Counted from the first letter of the stretch, positions 1-5,997 are shown. The stretch is DNA of 7,767 nucleotides from Acholeplasmataceae bacterium (GCA_012839485.1 DUNF01000014.1:1-7767), one strand, 5' to 3'. Notes: a model not told the origin generated them from the letters alone. A program made the numbers and translations.

Positions 1-1
1 T

Positions 2-1174
2 ATATGAAGAAACAATTCTTGCAGTTGTTCCTTTTTTAGTAATTGCGATAATTGCACTTGCATGAAGTTGTGTAGCAGAAATAACTGCTGAGTTACCAAT
101 TGCTTGTCCTACTTCTGATCCTAAGCTCAAATCATTTTCAAGATATTTTTGTGCATAATCAATTGCATCTTCTGCCTCAACAGCAATAGCTGCCATCGCC
201 TTAACTGATTCTACTGGATATTTACCAGCTGCAGTTTCTCCAGATAACATTATACAAGTAGTTCCATCATAAATAGCATTAGCTACGTCACTAACTTCTG
301 CTCTTGTAGGTCTTGGATTTGATTCCATAGAGTCTAACATTTGTGTAGCAGTAACTACTAGTTTACCTTTTAAATAACATTTATTAATAATTTCTTTTTG
401 AATTGGAGGTAATTTTGAGAAATGAACTTCAACTCCCATATCTCCTCTAGCAATCATAATTCCATCTGAAACATCAATAATACCATCAATGTTTTCAATA
501 CCTTGCATATTTTCAATTTTAGAAATAATTTTTATATCATCTGCTCCAATTGATCTTAAATATTCTCTTAATCCTAAAATATCTTCCTTTGTTCTTACAA
601 ATGAAGCTGCAATATAATCAATCCCTTGATTAACACCAAAAGCAATATCTAAACGATCTTGTTTGCTTAAAAATGGAATATTAATATTTACATAAGGAAC
701 ATTAATACTCTTATGATTGCTTACTCTACCGCTGTTTTGCACACGACAATGGACATTTTCACCAACAATCTTTTCTACTTCTAATACAATTTTTCCATCA
801 TCAATTAAAATGCTATTTCCTATTTCTATATCTTTAGCTAGATTTGGATAAGTGATACAAACCTCTTTCTCATCACCTAAACTACCATCGTCTGGTTTAA
901 AAACAAACTCTTGTCCTTCTTCTAACATGATAAATCCTTCTTTAAAGTCACGAACTCTAATTTCTGGCCCCTTCGTATCTAGTAGAATAGGTACTGGTAA
1001 TTTTAATTCTTCTCTAATTTTTTTGATAGTCTCAATTCTTTTTTTGTGTTCTGCATGATCTCCATGTGAGAAGTTCAAACGAGTGCAGTTCATTCCAGCA
1101 AGCATTAACTCTCTTAATATCTCTGGTTTTTCTGATGCTGGACCTATTGTACAAATAATTTTAGTTTTTCTCAT
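2..1174 (-). CDS. pyk: Pyruvate kinase, C-terminal part missing (left edge)
   Basis: Cytoplasmic glycolytic enzyme converting phosphoenolpyruvate and ADP to pyruvate and ATP. The visible 391 residues begin MRKTKIICTIGPAS and keep the family landmarks in order: RLNFSHGD (32-39), DTKGPEIR (66-73), the small B domain (about 74-160), SKIEN (218-222), ARGDMGVEV (242-250), TATQMLDSM (275-283), NPRPTRAE (286-293) and MLSGETAAGKYP (309-320). K219 is the expected catalytic Lys; E221 and D245 are the expected metal ligands. E71 in GPEIR is the residue linked to K+-dependence in this family; K+-independent enzymes usually have Lys there. The reading frame runs off the window inside the C domain at TKKGTTARIVSSY, so effector-site residues and any C-terminal extension cannot be judged. 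The start is fixed by AGGAGG at 1180-1185, which overlaps the stop of the HAD gene upstream. Co-transcription with that gene is likely. The B-domain stretch NHKSINVPYVN differs from the common KGVNLPGV. Confidence 0.97.
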   Translation of the reverse strand, partial: MRKTKIICTIGPASEKPEILRELMLAGMNCTRLNFSHGDHAEHKKRIETIKKIREELKLPVPILLDTKGPEIRVRDFKEGFIMLEEGQEFVFKPDDGSLGDEKEVCITYPNLAKDIEIGNSILIDDGKIVLEVEKIVGENVHCRVQNSGRVSNHKSINVPYVNINIPFLSKQDRLDIAFGVNQGIDYIAASFVRTKEDILGLREYLRSIGADDIKIISKIENMQGIENIDGIIDVSDGIMIARGDMGVEVHFSKLPPIQKEIINKCYLKGKLVVTATQMLDSMESNPRPTRAEVSDVANAIYDGTTCIMLSGETAAGKYPVESVKAMAAIAVEAEDAIDYAQKYLENDLSLGSEVGQAIGNSAVISATQLHASAIIAITKKGTTARIVSSY

Positions 1175-1179
1175 ATTTT

Positions 1180-1185
1180 CCTCCT
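1180..1185 (-). promoter_or_regulatory. Ribosome binding site of pyk, overlapping the HAD stop
   Basis: Perfect AGGAGG, 5 bases before the pyk ATG. Its first two bases are the last two of the TAG stop of the upstream HAD gene, so termination of one gene places ribosomes on the start of the next. This supports a HAD-pyk operon. Confidence 0.85.
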
Positions 1186-1981
1186 ATTTAATATATTTAT
1201 AGATAGCATGTGCTACCCCATTATTTGCATTTGATTCTGTAATATCTTTAGCTACATCTTTTACTTTTTGACGGGCATTTCCCATCGCTATACCTAAGCC
1301 AGCTTCTTTGACCATCAAATAATCATTTCCTTCATCTCCGATAGTCATTATTTCTTCCTTAGATAGCCCCTTTTTTTGAGCAATAATTTCAATTCCTCTT
1401 GCTTTATCTACTTCTTTATTTACAAATTCTAAATAATAAGTAGCACTTCTAACTACATTATACTTTTCTTTCAGTTCTTCTGGAACATGATTGATAATAT
1501 TATCAATATCTACTTTAGAACCAGTAAACATATATTTAATAACGGGAAAGTCATCAGCTAAATCATTAAATTTAATTTTCTTTTTCTTAACATAATTTAC
1601 TTTTACTTCTAGATCTACATAATAATCTTCGACTTCATATAAAACCGTGTCTAAAATAAAAGCATGACTATTTACACTACTAAACTGACTTTTAAATTTT
1701 TCTAGTTCTTTTACGTCCTTACCTGTAATACCTTTTTGGTAAAGAATAGTATCAGTTTCAAAATCATAAACGACAGCTCCATTAAAACCAACATAGTATG
1801 ACTTAAGACCTAAAAGTTTATAATAATCTCTCATTGATTCACAAACTGGTCTCCCACTAGCAATAACTACATCTATACCCTTACTAGTAGCATACTTGAT
1901 TGCTTTTATATTTTCTTCTGATAATTTTGATTGTGGATCAAGTAATGTACCGTCCATATCAATTCCAATTAATTTAACCAT
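1184..1981 (-). CDS. Cof/YidA-type HAD-superfamily phosphatase
   Basis: 265-residue cytoplasmic hydrolase of the HAD superfamily, IIB (Cof) subfamily; members usually dephosphorylate sugar phosphates or flavin/pyridoxal phosphates. Motif I is DMDGT (8-12, nucleophile D8 and acid/base D10), motif II is ASGR (41-44, S42), the motif III Lys is K193 in VDKARGI, and motif IV is GDEGND (215-220, metal-binding D216 and D220). A long C2-type cap with alternating strands and helices fills about 85-185 and would set substrate choice. Length is normal for the subfamily. The ATG is preceded by AGGTGG at 1986-1991 and by a TATAAT box. It sits directly upstream of pyk with overlapping signals, which suggests a role tied to central carbon metabolism (for example clearing a sugar phosphate), but the substrate cannot be read from sequence. 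Family assignment is firm; specific function is not. Confidence 0.93.
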   Translation of the reverse strand: MVKLIGIDMDGTLLDPQSKLSEENIKAIKYATSKGIDVVIASGRPVCESMRDYYKLLGLKSYYVGFNGAVVYDFETDTILYQKGITGKDVKELEKFKSQFSSVNSHAFILDTVLYEVEDYYVDLEVKVNYVKKKKIKFNDLADDFPVIKYMFTGSKVDIDNIINHVPEELKEKYNVVRSATYYLEFVNKEVDKARGIEIIAQKKGLSKEEIMTIGDEGNDYLMVKEAGLGIAMGNARQKVKDVAKDITESNANNGVAHAIYKYIK

Positions 1982-1996
1982 CTTTCCACCTAATAT

Positions 1997-2024
1997 ATTA
2001 TATCATATATTTTGTCTTTTGCAA
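1997..2024 (-). promoter_or_regulatory. Candidate promoter for the HAD-pyk operon
   Basis: A perfect -10 TATAAT (1997-2002) lies 16 bases from a weak -35 TTGCAA (2019-2024). The predicted transcript would start near 1990, right at the AGGTGG Shine-Dalgarno site (1986-1991), giving a very short leader. A second possible -10, TATGAT (2002-2007), would give a slightly longer one. The position, between the HAD start and the divergent control region, makes a promoter here expected. Confidence 0.5.
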
Positions 2025-2059
2025 TTCTCCTTAATCGTTTTCATTTTCATTATTATTTC

Positions 2060-2084
2060 TTGAAAAAACAATTTTCTTTTTCAA
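2060..2084. repeat. AT-rich inverted repeat in the control region
   Basis: Perfect 8-base arms TTGAAAAA (2060-2067) and TTTTTCAA (2077-2084) with a 9-base loop. It falls midway between the two divergent promoters. There is no coding role, and no following T-run to make it a terminator. It may be a second operator or simply a product of local A/T runs. Confidence 0.35.
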
Positions 2085-2108
2085 AATATTTATGAAAGTA
2101 ATGAAAGT

Positions 2109-2123
2109 ATTTTCATTGAAAAT
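2109..2123. promoter_or_regulatory. 15-bp perfect palindrome, candidate operator
   Basis: ATTTTCATTGAAAAT is a perfect palindrome in a 7-1-7 arrangement centred on base 2116. It lies about 59 bases before the predicted start of the small-gene transcript. The geometry suits a dimeric repressor or activator. The half-site resembles the CodY half-site AATTTTC, but the 3-base gap between ATTTTC and GAAAAT does not fit the CodY box, which has one. Confidence 0.45.
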
Positions 2124-2137
2124 GCGTTGCGTTTTCA
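2117..2137. promoter_or_regulatory. Second, overlapping imperfect palindrome
   Basis: Arms TGAAAATGC (2117-2125) and GCGTTTTCA (2129-2137) pair around a 3-base centre with a single mismatch (G-T). It shares bases 2117-2123 with the perfect palindrome next to it, so one protein bound at one site would mask the other. One arm read on the minus strand (TGAAAACG) matches the left half of a CcpA cre site, but the right half does not. Confidence 0.4.
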
Positions 2138-2159
2138 TCTTTTTTTCATTTGACAACTA

Positions 2160-2168
2160 TGTTATAAT
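2160..2168 (+). promoter_or_regulatory. Extended -10 promoter of the small membrane protein gene
   Basis: TGTTATAAT is an exact extended -10 element (TGnTATAAT), which can work without a good -35. No consensus -35 is found 16-18 bases upstream, only a T-run. The TTGACA at 2150-2155 is only 7 bases from the TATAAT and cannot be its partner. Transcription would start near 2175, ahead of the AGAGGTGA Shine-Dalgarno site at 2182-2189. Confidence 0.7.
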
Positions 2169-2194
2169 GCTAATGTAAGAAAGAGGTGAGAAAT

Positions 2195-2332
2195 ATGTTA
2201 ATTAGTTTACTATTATTATCTATTGGTACAGTAGGTCTAGGTTCTTTAGCAGTTGCTGCTGTTTCTCAAGTTTCTCGTAAAACAAAGGATAATTGGGAAT
2301 ATTCACGCAAAGAAGCTAATCAAGGAATTTAA
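2195..2332 (+). CDS. Uncharacterised 45-residue single-span membrane protein
   Basis: The only plus-strand gene. It encodes 45 residues starting MLISLLLLSIGTVG. Residues 2-27 carry no charge and are rich in Leu, Val, Ala and Gly, enough for one membrane helix. A polar tail (28-45) follows, opening with R28, K29 and K31 and holding 5 basic and 3 acidic residues, which predicts the C-terminus inside the cell. There is no N-terminal positive charge and no lipobox, so a cleaved signal peptide is unlikely. Expression signals are complete: an extended -10 promoter, the Shine-Dalgarno AGAGGTGA at 2182-2189, and a terminator at 2392-2415. I recognise no family. The shape (short hydrophobic helix plus charged tail) is shared by type I toxins and by small regulators of membrane complexes; neither is supported by more than topology. 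Being a real gene is well supported; function is unknown. Confidence 0.8.
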   Translation: MLISLLLLSIGTVGLGSLAVAAVSQVSRKTKDNWEYSRKEANQGI

Positions 2333-2358
2333 TTACCTTGAAAACTTACTGACAACAA

Positions 2359-2378
2359 CAAACTATTTTTATAGTTTG
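2359..2378 (+). other. AT-rich hairpin in the 3' untranslated region of the small gene
   Basis: Perfect 8-bp stem CAAACTAT/ATAGTTTG closed by a TTTT loop, 26 bases past the stop codon. No T-run follows, and the stem has only two G-C pairs, so it is not a good terminator. It could stabilise the transcript end ahead of the true terminator at 2392. Confidence 0.45.
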
Positions 2379-2391
2379 ATTAGATATAAAT

Positions 2392-2415
2392 AAAAAGCCC
2401 TTTAGGGCTTTTTTT
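2392..2415. terminator. Bidirectional intrinsic terminator between the small gene and aroA
   Basis: Stem AAAAAGCCC (2392-2400) pairs with GGGCTTTTT (2405-2413) around loop TTTA. On the plus strand a 7-T run (2409-2415) ends the small-gene transcript. On the minus strand the stem is followed by TTTTTA and ends the aro operon. The stem abuts the aroA TAA stop (2414-2416), a very tight convergent junction. Confidence 0.9.
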
Positions 2416-3652
2416 ATTTTATAATCACATTTAATTCTTTTAATACTTCAATAAAGTTAGGATAAGATTTATTAACTGCTCCTTCTCCTTTTATAAAAGT
2501 ATCATTAGAAACAATTATACTTAAAATTGCAAGACTCATAAAGATACGATGATCGTTATATGTTTCAAAAACAATGCTATCATTATTTAAGTCTGATTTT
2601 AAAAACGTAACTTTATTATCTTCTTTTTTATACTTTAAACCTATTTTTGATAATTCAAAAAGCATATAATCTAAACGATTAGATTCTTTATATACAAGCC
2701 TATTTGTATTTACAAAAGTTACTTCCTCTTTACCTAACAAAGCAAGCACCATTAAAATTGGTCCCAAATCAGGAATATCATTTAAATCAATTGTCATCTT
2801 TTTAAAGCTTCTTTTGATACATTTAAAACAACCATTACTATATTCAAATTCACAGCCAAAGTCTTCTAAAATCTCTAAAATAGCCTTATCACCTTGAAGC
2901 GAATCTAAATTAACATTTCTAATTAAAAGATCTTCATTAAAAAGCGCTAAAGCAAAAAAATAAGCAGCTTGTGACCAATCACCTTCTGTTTTCCAATAAT
3001 TGCCAATGTACTTTTGCCTACCTTCAATAGTGTAAATATCATTTTGGCAATCCACCTTGATTCCGTAATTATTTAAGGTTTCTAGTGTCATCTTTACATA
3101 AGGTTTAGAAACTTGATTAACAACTTTTAAAGTAGATTTTCCTTTTAAACTTGGTAAAGTAAGTAACATCCCCGTTACAAATTGACTTGTTTTTGGACTA
3201 TCAATAATATAATTTCCAGCTTTCAAAGATCCCTTTAAAATAATTCTATCTTTTTCAACTTTAAAATAAAATTTATTTTTCACAGCTAAATCTTTATAAT
3301 AATCTAAAGGTCTTTTTAATAAACTTTCTTCGCAATAAATTGTACAAGTTTTTCTAAGAGTAAAAAGAATCGGGATTAAAAGTCTAAGGGTAGTTGCAGA
3401 TTCTTTTATCTGATATTCACTACTCGGTTTTTTGCCTTCTTCAATAACAATTTCGTTTTTTCGAAGTGTGACTTTTTTTCCTAGGGCTTGAATAGCATTT
3501 AAAGCATCATGAACATCATTAGAATAAGTTACATTCCCTATTATAATCTTATCTTTACTGTAGAAAGAAGCAAGAATATATCGTTGCAAATAACTTTTAG
3601 ATGCTGGTACAGCAACTATTCCTTTAGCTTCGCTTTGTTTTATTCTAATCAT
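2414..3652 (-). CDS. aroA: EPSP synthase (3-phosphoshikimate 1-carboxyvinyltransferase)
   Basis: Sixth shikimate-pathway step: joins phosphoenolpyruvate to shikimate 3-phosphate, in the cytoplasm. Counting from the ATG at 3652 (412 residues, normal length), the active-site landmarks are PASKSYLQR (16-24), ESATTLR (84-90, R90), KRPL (R114), TSQF (S156, Q157), SKPY (S182), IPDLGP (catalytic D295), YKESNR (K322, E323, R326), NDHR (367-370) and K395 in KSYPNF, all as expected for an active enzyme. A86 replaces the Gly equivalent to E. coli G96, and L91 replaces P101, both glyphosate-site positions. The frame can be extended 18 bases to a GTG at 3670, but that start has no Shine-Dalgarno site, while MIRIKQSEAKG is the usual EPSPS beginning. 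The ATG overlaps the aroF stop by 8 bases (ATGATTAG) and has only a weak AAGTGAG 13 bases upstream, so translational coupling to aroF is likely. Last gene of its operon. Confidence 0.95.
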   Translation of the reverse strand: MIRIKQSEAKGIVAVPASKSYLQRYILASFYSKDKIIIGNVTYSNDVHDALNAIQALGKKVTLRKNEIVIEEGKKPSSEYQIKESATTLRLLIPILFTLRKTCTIYCEESLLKRPLDYYKDLAVKNKFYFKVEKDRIILKGSLKAGNYIIDSPKTSQFVTGMLLTLPSLKGKSTLKVVNQVSKPYVKMTLETLNNYGIKVDCQNDIYTIEGRQKYIGNYWKTEGDWSQAAYFFALALFNEDLLIRNVNLDSLQGDKAILEILEDFGCEFEYSNGCFKCIKRSFKKMTIDLNDIPDLGPILMVLALLGKEEVTFVNTNRLVYKESNRLDYMLFELSKIGLKYKKEDNKVTFLKSDLNNDSIVFETYNDHRIFMSLAILSIIVSNDTFIKGEGAVNKSYPNFIEVLKELNVIIK

Positions 3653-4646
3653 TTTTTTGTAAATGCTCACTTAATGATTTTACTTTTTTAAGAAGTTTTT
3701 CAAATCTTTCTAAACTTAAAGTTTGGACTCCATCGCTAAAAGCGGCTTTGGGATCGTGGTGGACTTCAATAATTAAACCATCAGCACCAGCTGCAATAGC
3801 AGCTAAGCTCATTGGCTCAACATATTCATATAAACCTGTACCATGAGAAGGATCAACTATTACTGGTAAATGGCTTATTTTCTTTAAATGAGGAATAACA
3901 TTTAAATCTAAAGTTGCTTTTGAACCATTAGCTATTGTTCTAATCCCTCTTTCACATAGAATAACTTCTTTATTGCCCATACTTAATAAATATTCAGCAG
4001 CTAGTAGCCATTCATCTACAGTAGATGCAAAACCTCTTTTTAATAAAATAGGTTTTTTTACTTTCCCTAACTTTTTAAGTAAGGCATAGTTTTGCATATT
4101 CCTTGCTCCAACTTGAATAATATCTACATACTTAATAAATAAATCCAAATCATCTTCTGACATTATTTCCGAAACAATTGCAAGATTATATTTATCTCCC
4201 GCCATCTTTAAATATTTTAAGCCTTCTTCTCCTAAACCTTGAAAAGTATACGGAGATGTTCTTGGCTTATATGCACCACCTCTTAAAGCTTTAATACCCA
4301 TAGCTTTTAAGCTTTTTGCAATTTTATCAATTTGTTCTTTACTTTCAACTGAACAGGGACCAGCAATAATTTCTAAGCCCAAACCAAAAGTTGCATCTTT
4401 TACTTTAACAACTGTATTTTCTTTTTGATATTTTCTTAAAACTTGATAATAAGGAGTATCTAAAGTAATTACTTCTTCTACAGCGTCAAAAGCTTTCAAT
4501 TGATTTAAATCAAGTTTTACTAGTTCGCCTTTTAAATATAAAACTTTGTTGTCTTCCAAAAAGTTTATTTCAATCTTTTTAGATACCAAAAAAGCGACTA
4601 ATTCATTAACATTATTCATTTCAGCTTTTTTCAATACAATAATCAT
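3645..4646 (-). CDS. aroF: DAHP synthase, type I-beta, with N-terminal regulatory domain
   Basis: First shikimate-pathway step: condenses phosphoenolpyruvate with erythrose 4-phosphate to DAHP. The 333-residue protein has a ferredoxin-like domain at about 1-65, as in the Thermotoga maritima enzyme, where it carries Tyr/Phe feedback inhibition, followed by the TIM-barrel catalytic domain. Catalytic motifs are AGPCSVES (95-102, metal ligand C98), KPRTSPYTFQG (127-137), ERGIRT (232-237), DPSHGTG (265-271, H268), EVHHDP (294-299, E294) and SDGVQTL (304-310, D305). The four metal ligands C98, H268, E294 and D305 are all present. A GTG start 21 bases further upstream is possible, but the ATG at 4646 has the near-perfect AGGGAGG (4653-4659) at 6 bases and is chosen. 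The gene starts 1 base after the aroE-aroK stop, so its Shine-Dalgarno site is inside that gene. Allosteric control by an aromatic end product is inferred from the extra domain. Confidence 0.96.
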   Translation of the reverse strand: MIIVLKKAEMNNVNELVAFLVSKKIEINFLEDNKVLYLKGELVKLDLNQLKAFDAVEEVITLDTPYYQVLRKYQKENTVVKVKDATFGLGLEIIAGPCSVESKEQIDKIAKSLKAMGIKALRGGAYKPRTSPYTFQGLGEEGLKYLKMAGDKYNLAIVSEIMSEDDLDLFIKYVDIIQVGARNMQNYALLKKLGKVKKPILLKRGFASTVDEWLLAAEYLLSMGNKEVILCERGIRTIANGSKATLDLNVIPHLKKISHLPVIVDPSHGTGLYEYVEPMSLAAIAAGADGLIIEVHHDPKAAFSDGVQTLSLERFEKLLKKVKSLSEHLQKND

Positions 4647-4647
4647 T

Positions 4648-5892
4648 TTAATCCTCCCTATAATCACTTAAACTTTTAATAACTTTTTTAACTGATTCTT
4701 TAATACTATAATTATTTTGGACTTCCAAATCTTTATATTTATAATATAATCCTATTCTTTCTTCTTTGATTTTTACCAAATCTGCTTTTGATTGAATTAA
4801 TGGTCTTTTACCTTTTCGTAAATAAATATTTTTCAAATCTCTATTCAAGAAAACAATTAAACCATTTGCTTGGAGTAGTTCCATATTTTTCGGTTCTAAA
4901 ACAACTCCTCCACCAGTAGAAATAACTATTCCCCTTTTTAAAGCTAATTCTCTAATTTTTTCATTTTCTTTTTGCCTAAAATAGTCTTCACCTTTTTCCT
5001 TAAAAAGATCAGTAATGCTCATATCTTCCGATTTAGAAACTTCTTTATCTATATCATAAACTTTCTTACCATATTCTTGAGCTACAAACTTGGCAATCGT
5101 AGTTTTGCCGGTTCCAGGCATCCCAATAAAAACAATATTTCTTCTTGTGAAAAGCAAGTTTTTCTTAATCTTTTGAACTATTTCATCACCAATTTTTTTC
5201 TTTTGAAATAACTCACTAGCTACCTTAGCTTGATAAATTAGCATTTCTAAACCATTATAATTCTTTAATCCTAGACTATCTGCTTCTAATAACAGTTTTG
5301 TTCTAAACGGATTATAATTAACATCAATAACAGTTTCTACTTTTTTAAATCCTTTTAGACCAACTACAGATTTATCAAAATCAGGATAAACACCTACTGG
5401 TGTTGTGTTTATTAAAACCTCACAATAATAGTCATTTTTTAAATCTTGGTAGTTTAAGAAATCTAAACCCTTCTTAGCCCTAGAAACAGTAACAATTTTT
5501 TTAGCTCCGAGTTCCTTTAGTACTAATTTTATAGTTTTTGAAGTAGCTCCACTACCTAAAATATAACAAGTTTTATCTTTAATTACAATATTATTTTTTG
5601 ATAATAAATATTTAAAACCCGCATAGTCAGTATTGTAACCATATAGTTTACCTTTGTTATTTACTATTGTATTGCAAACTCCAATCTCCTCTACAATCGG
5701 ATCTAGATAATCTAAATACTTAACAACTTCTTCTTTAAAAGGAATCGTAACATTTAAACCATTAAATTCTTTTAAACTCAAAAGAGAAGAAATATCATTC
5801 ATTTCTTTCACTTGATAATTATATAACCCTAAGTTTTTATGAATATAGGGCGAATATGAATATCCTATTTTCTTCCCGATTAAATAATACAT
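4648..5892 (-). CDS. aroE/aroK: Fused shikimate dehydrogenase - shikimate kinase (bifunctional)
   Basis: One 414-residue frame carries two consecutive pathway enzymes. Residues 1 to about 245 are shikimate dehydrogenase (NADPH reduction of 3-dehydroshikimate): SYSP (12-15) and NVTIPFK (47-53, catalytic K53) bind shikimate, N74 lies in VCNT, D89 closes NTD (87-89), GSGATSK (113-119) is the dinucleotide loop, NTTPVG (162-167) follows, and Q221 lies in YNGLEMLIYQA. Residues about 252-414 are shikimate kinase: P-loop GMPGTGKTT (257-265), DID (280-282), YFRQKE (304-309, R306), STGGGVV (325-331), lid KRPL (362-365) and R379. The junction (about 240-252, KIKKNLLFTRR) is short and basic, with no stop, start or Shine-Dalgarno site that would separate the halves. 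All key residues are present, so both activities are expected. It is the first gene of the aroEK-aroF-aroA operon, with AAGAGG at 5898-5903 before its ATG. Channelling of shikimate between domains is possible but not shown. Confidence 0.95.
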   Translation of the reverse strand: MYYLIGKKIGYSYSPYIHKNLGLYNYQVKEMNDISSLLSLKEFNGLNVTIPFKEEVVKYLDYLDPIVEEIGVCNTIVNNKGKLYGYNTDYAGFKYLLSKNNIVIKDKTCYILGSGATSKTIKLVLKELGAKKIVTVSRAKKGLDFLNYQDLKNDYYCEVLINTTPVGVYPDFDKSVVGLKGFKKVETVIDVNYNPFRTKLLLEADSLGLKNYNGLEMLIYQAKVASELFQKKKIGDEIVQKIKKNLLFTRRNIVFIGMPGTGKTTIAKFVAQEYGKKVYDIDKEVSKSEDMSITDLFKEKGEDYFRQKENEKIRELALKRGIVISTGGGVVLEPKNMELLQANGLIVFLNRDLKNIYLRKGKRPLIQSKADLVKIKEERIGLYYKYKDLEVQNNYSIKESVKKVIKSLSDYRED

Positions 5893-5910
5893 AAATACCT
5901 CTTATTATAT

Positions 5911-5939
5911 ATTATACTCTAAATTGCATTATTTTACCA
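5911..5939 (-). promoter_or_regulatory. Candidate promoter of the aroEK-aroF-aroA operon
   Basis: TATAAT at 5911-5916 is followed after one base by a second TATAAT at 5904-5909, then immediately by the AAGAGG Shine-Dalgarno site. The best -35 at 17 bases is the weak TGGTAA (5934-5939). It sits just after the lipoprotein terminator, so the operon needs a start here. The leader is too short for an attenuator, T-box or leader peptide. Confidence 0.55.
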
Positions 5940-5940
5940 T

Positions 5941-5979
5941 TAAAAAATAAAAACCGAGGTGCTTTCGCATCTCAGTTTT
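5941..5979 (-). terminator. Intrinsic terminator of the lipoprotein gene
   Basis: On the minus strand, AAAACTGAGATGC (5967-5979) pairs with GCACCTCGGTTTT (5950-5962) around a GAAA tetraloop of the stable GNRA class. The stem contains one wobble pair and one A-C mismatch. A broken T-run (5941-5953) follows. It begins about 19 bases after the lipoprotein stop and separates it from the aro operon. Confidence 0.85.
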
Positions 5980-5997
5980 ATTTTTATTTTCTGTTTT

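Larger units (their letters stand above)
2039..2149. repeat. Cluster of seven TTTCAT/ATGAAA hexamers between divergent genes
   Basis: TTTCAT occurs at 2039-2044, 2045-2050, 2111-2116, 2133-2138 and 2144-2149, and its complement ATGAAA at 2092-2097 and 2101-2106. Two copies form a perfect 9-base tandem, ATGAAAGTA, at 2092-2100 and 2101-2109. The cluster lies just upstream of the extended -10 promoter of the small membrane protein gene. Density is far above what base composition predicts (a rough estimate is 0.2 copies in 110 bases). A multi-site operator is the natural reading; the regulator is unknown. Confidence 0.6.

Noticed and set aside
852..1058. Plus-strand 68-residue open frame
   Set aside because: It is the antisense of the conserved pyruvate kinase reading frame; it has no family features and no Shine-Dalgarno site of note.
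2109..2123. CodY box
   Set aside because: Half-sites resemble AATTTTC/GAAAATT, but they are 3 bases apart rather than 1, so the consensus geometry is not met.
2150..2155. Perfect TTGACA as the -35 of the small gene
   Set aside because: It is only 7 bases from the TATAAT at 2163. The extended -10 TGTTATAAT explains the promoter better. Pairing it with the poor TAATGT at 2171 would need a 15-base spacer.
2195..2415. Type I toxin-antitoxin locus
   Set aside because: The peptide's topology fits, but no convincing minus-strand promoter for an antisense RNA was found over or just after the gene. Kept only as a possibility.
3509..3691. Plus-strand 60-residue open frame
   Set aside because: Antisense to the start of aroA and the end of aroF; no Shine-Dalgarno site and no conserved content.
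4972..5211. Plus-strand 79-residue open frame
   Set aside because: Antisense to the shikimate kinase domain, with Phe/Ile/Asn-rich composition typical of a shadow frame.
5893..5940. T-box, attenuator or leader peptide controlling the aro operon
   Set aside because: Only about 48 bases separate the lipoprotein terminator from the aroEK start, and they hold a promoter and a Shine-Dalgarno site; there is no room for such a structure.
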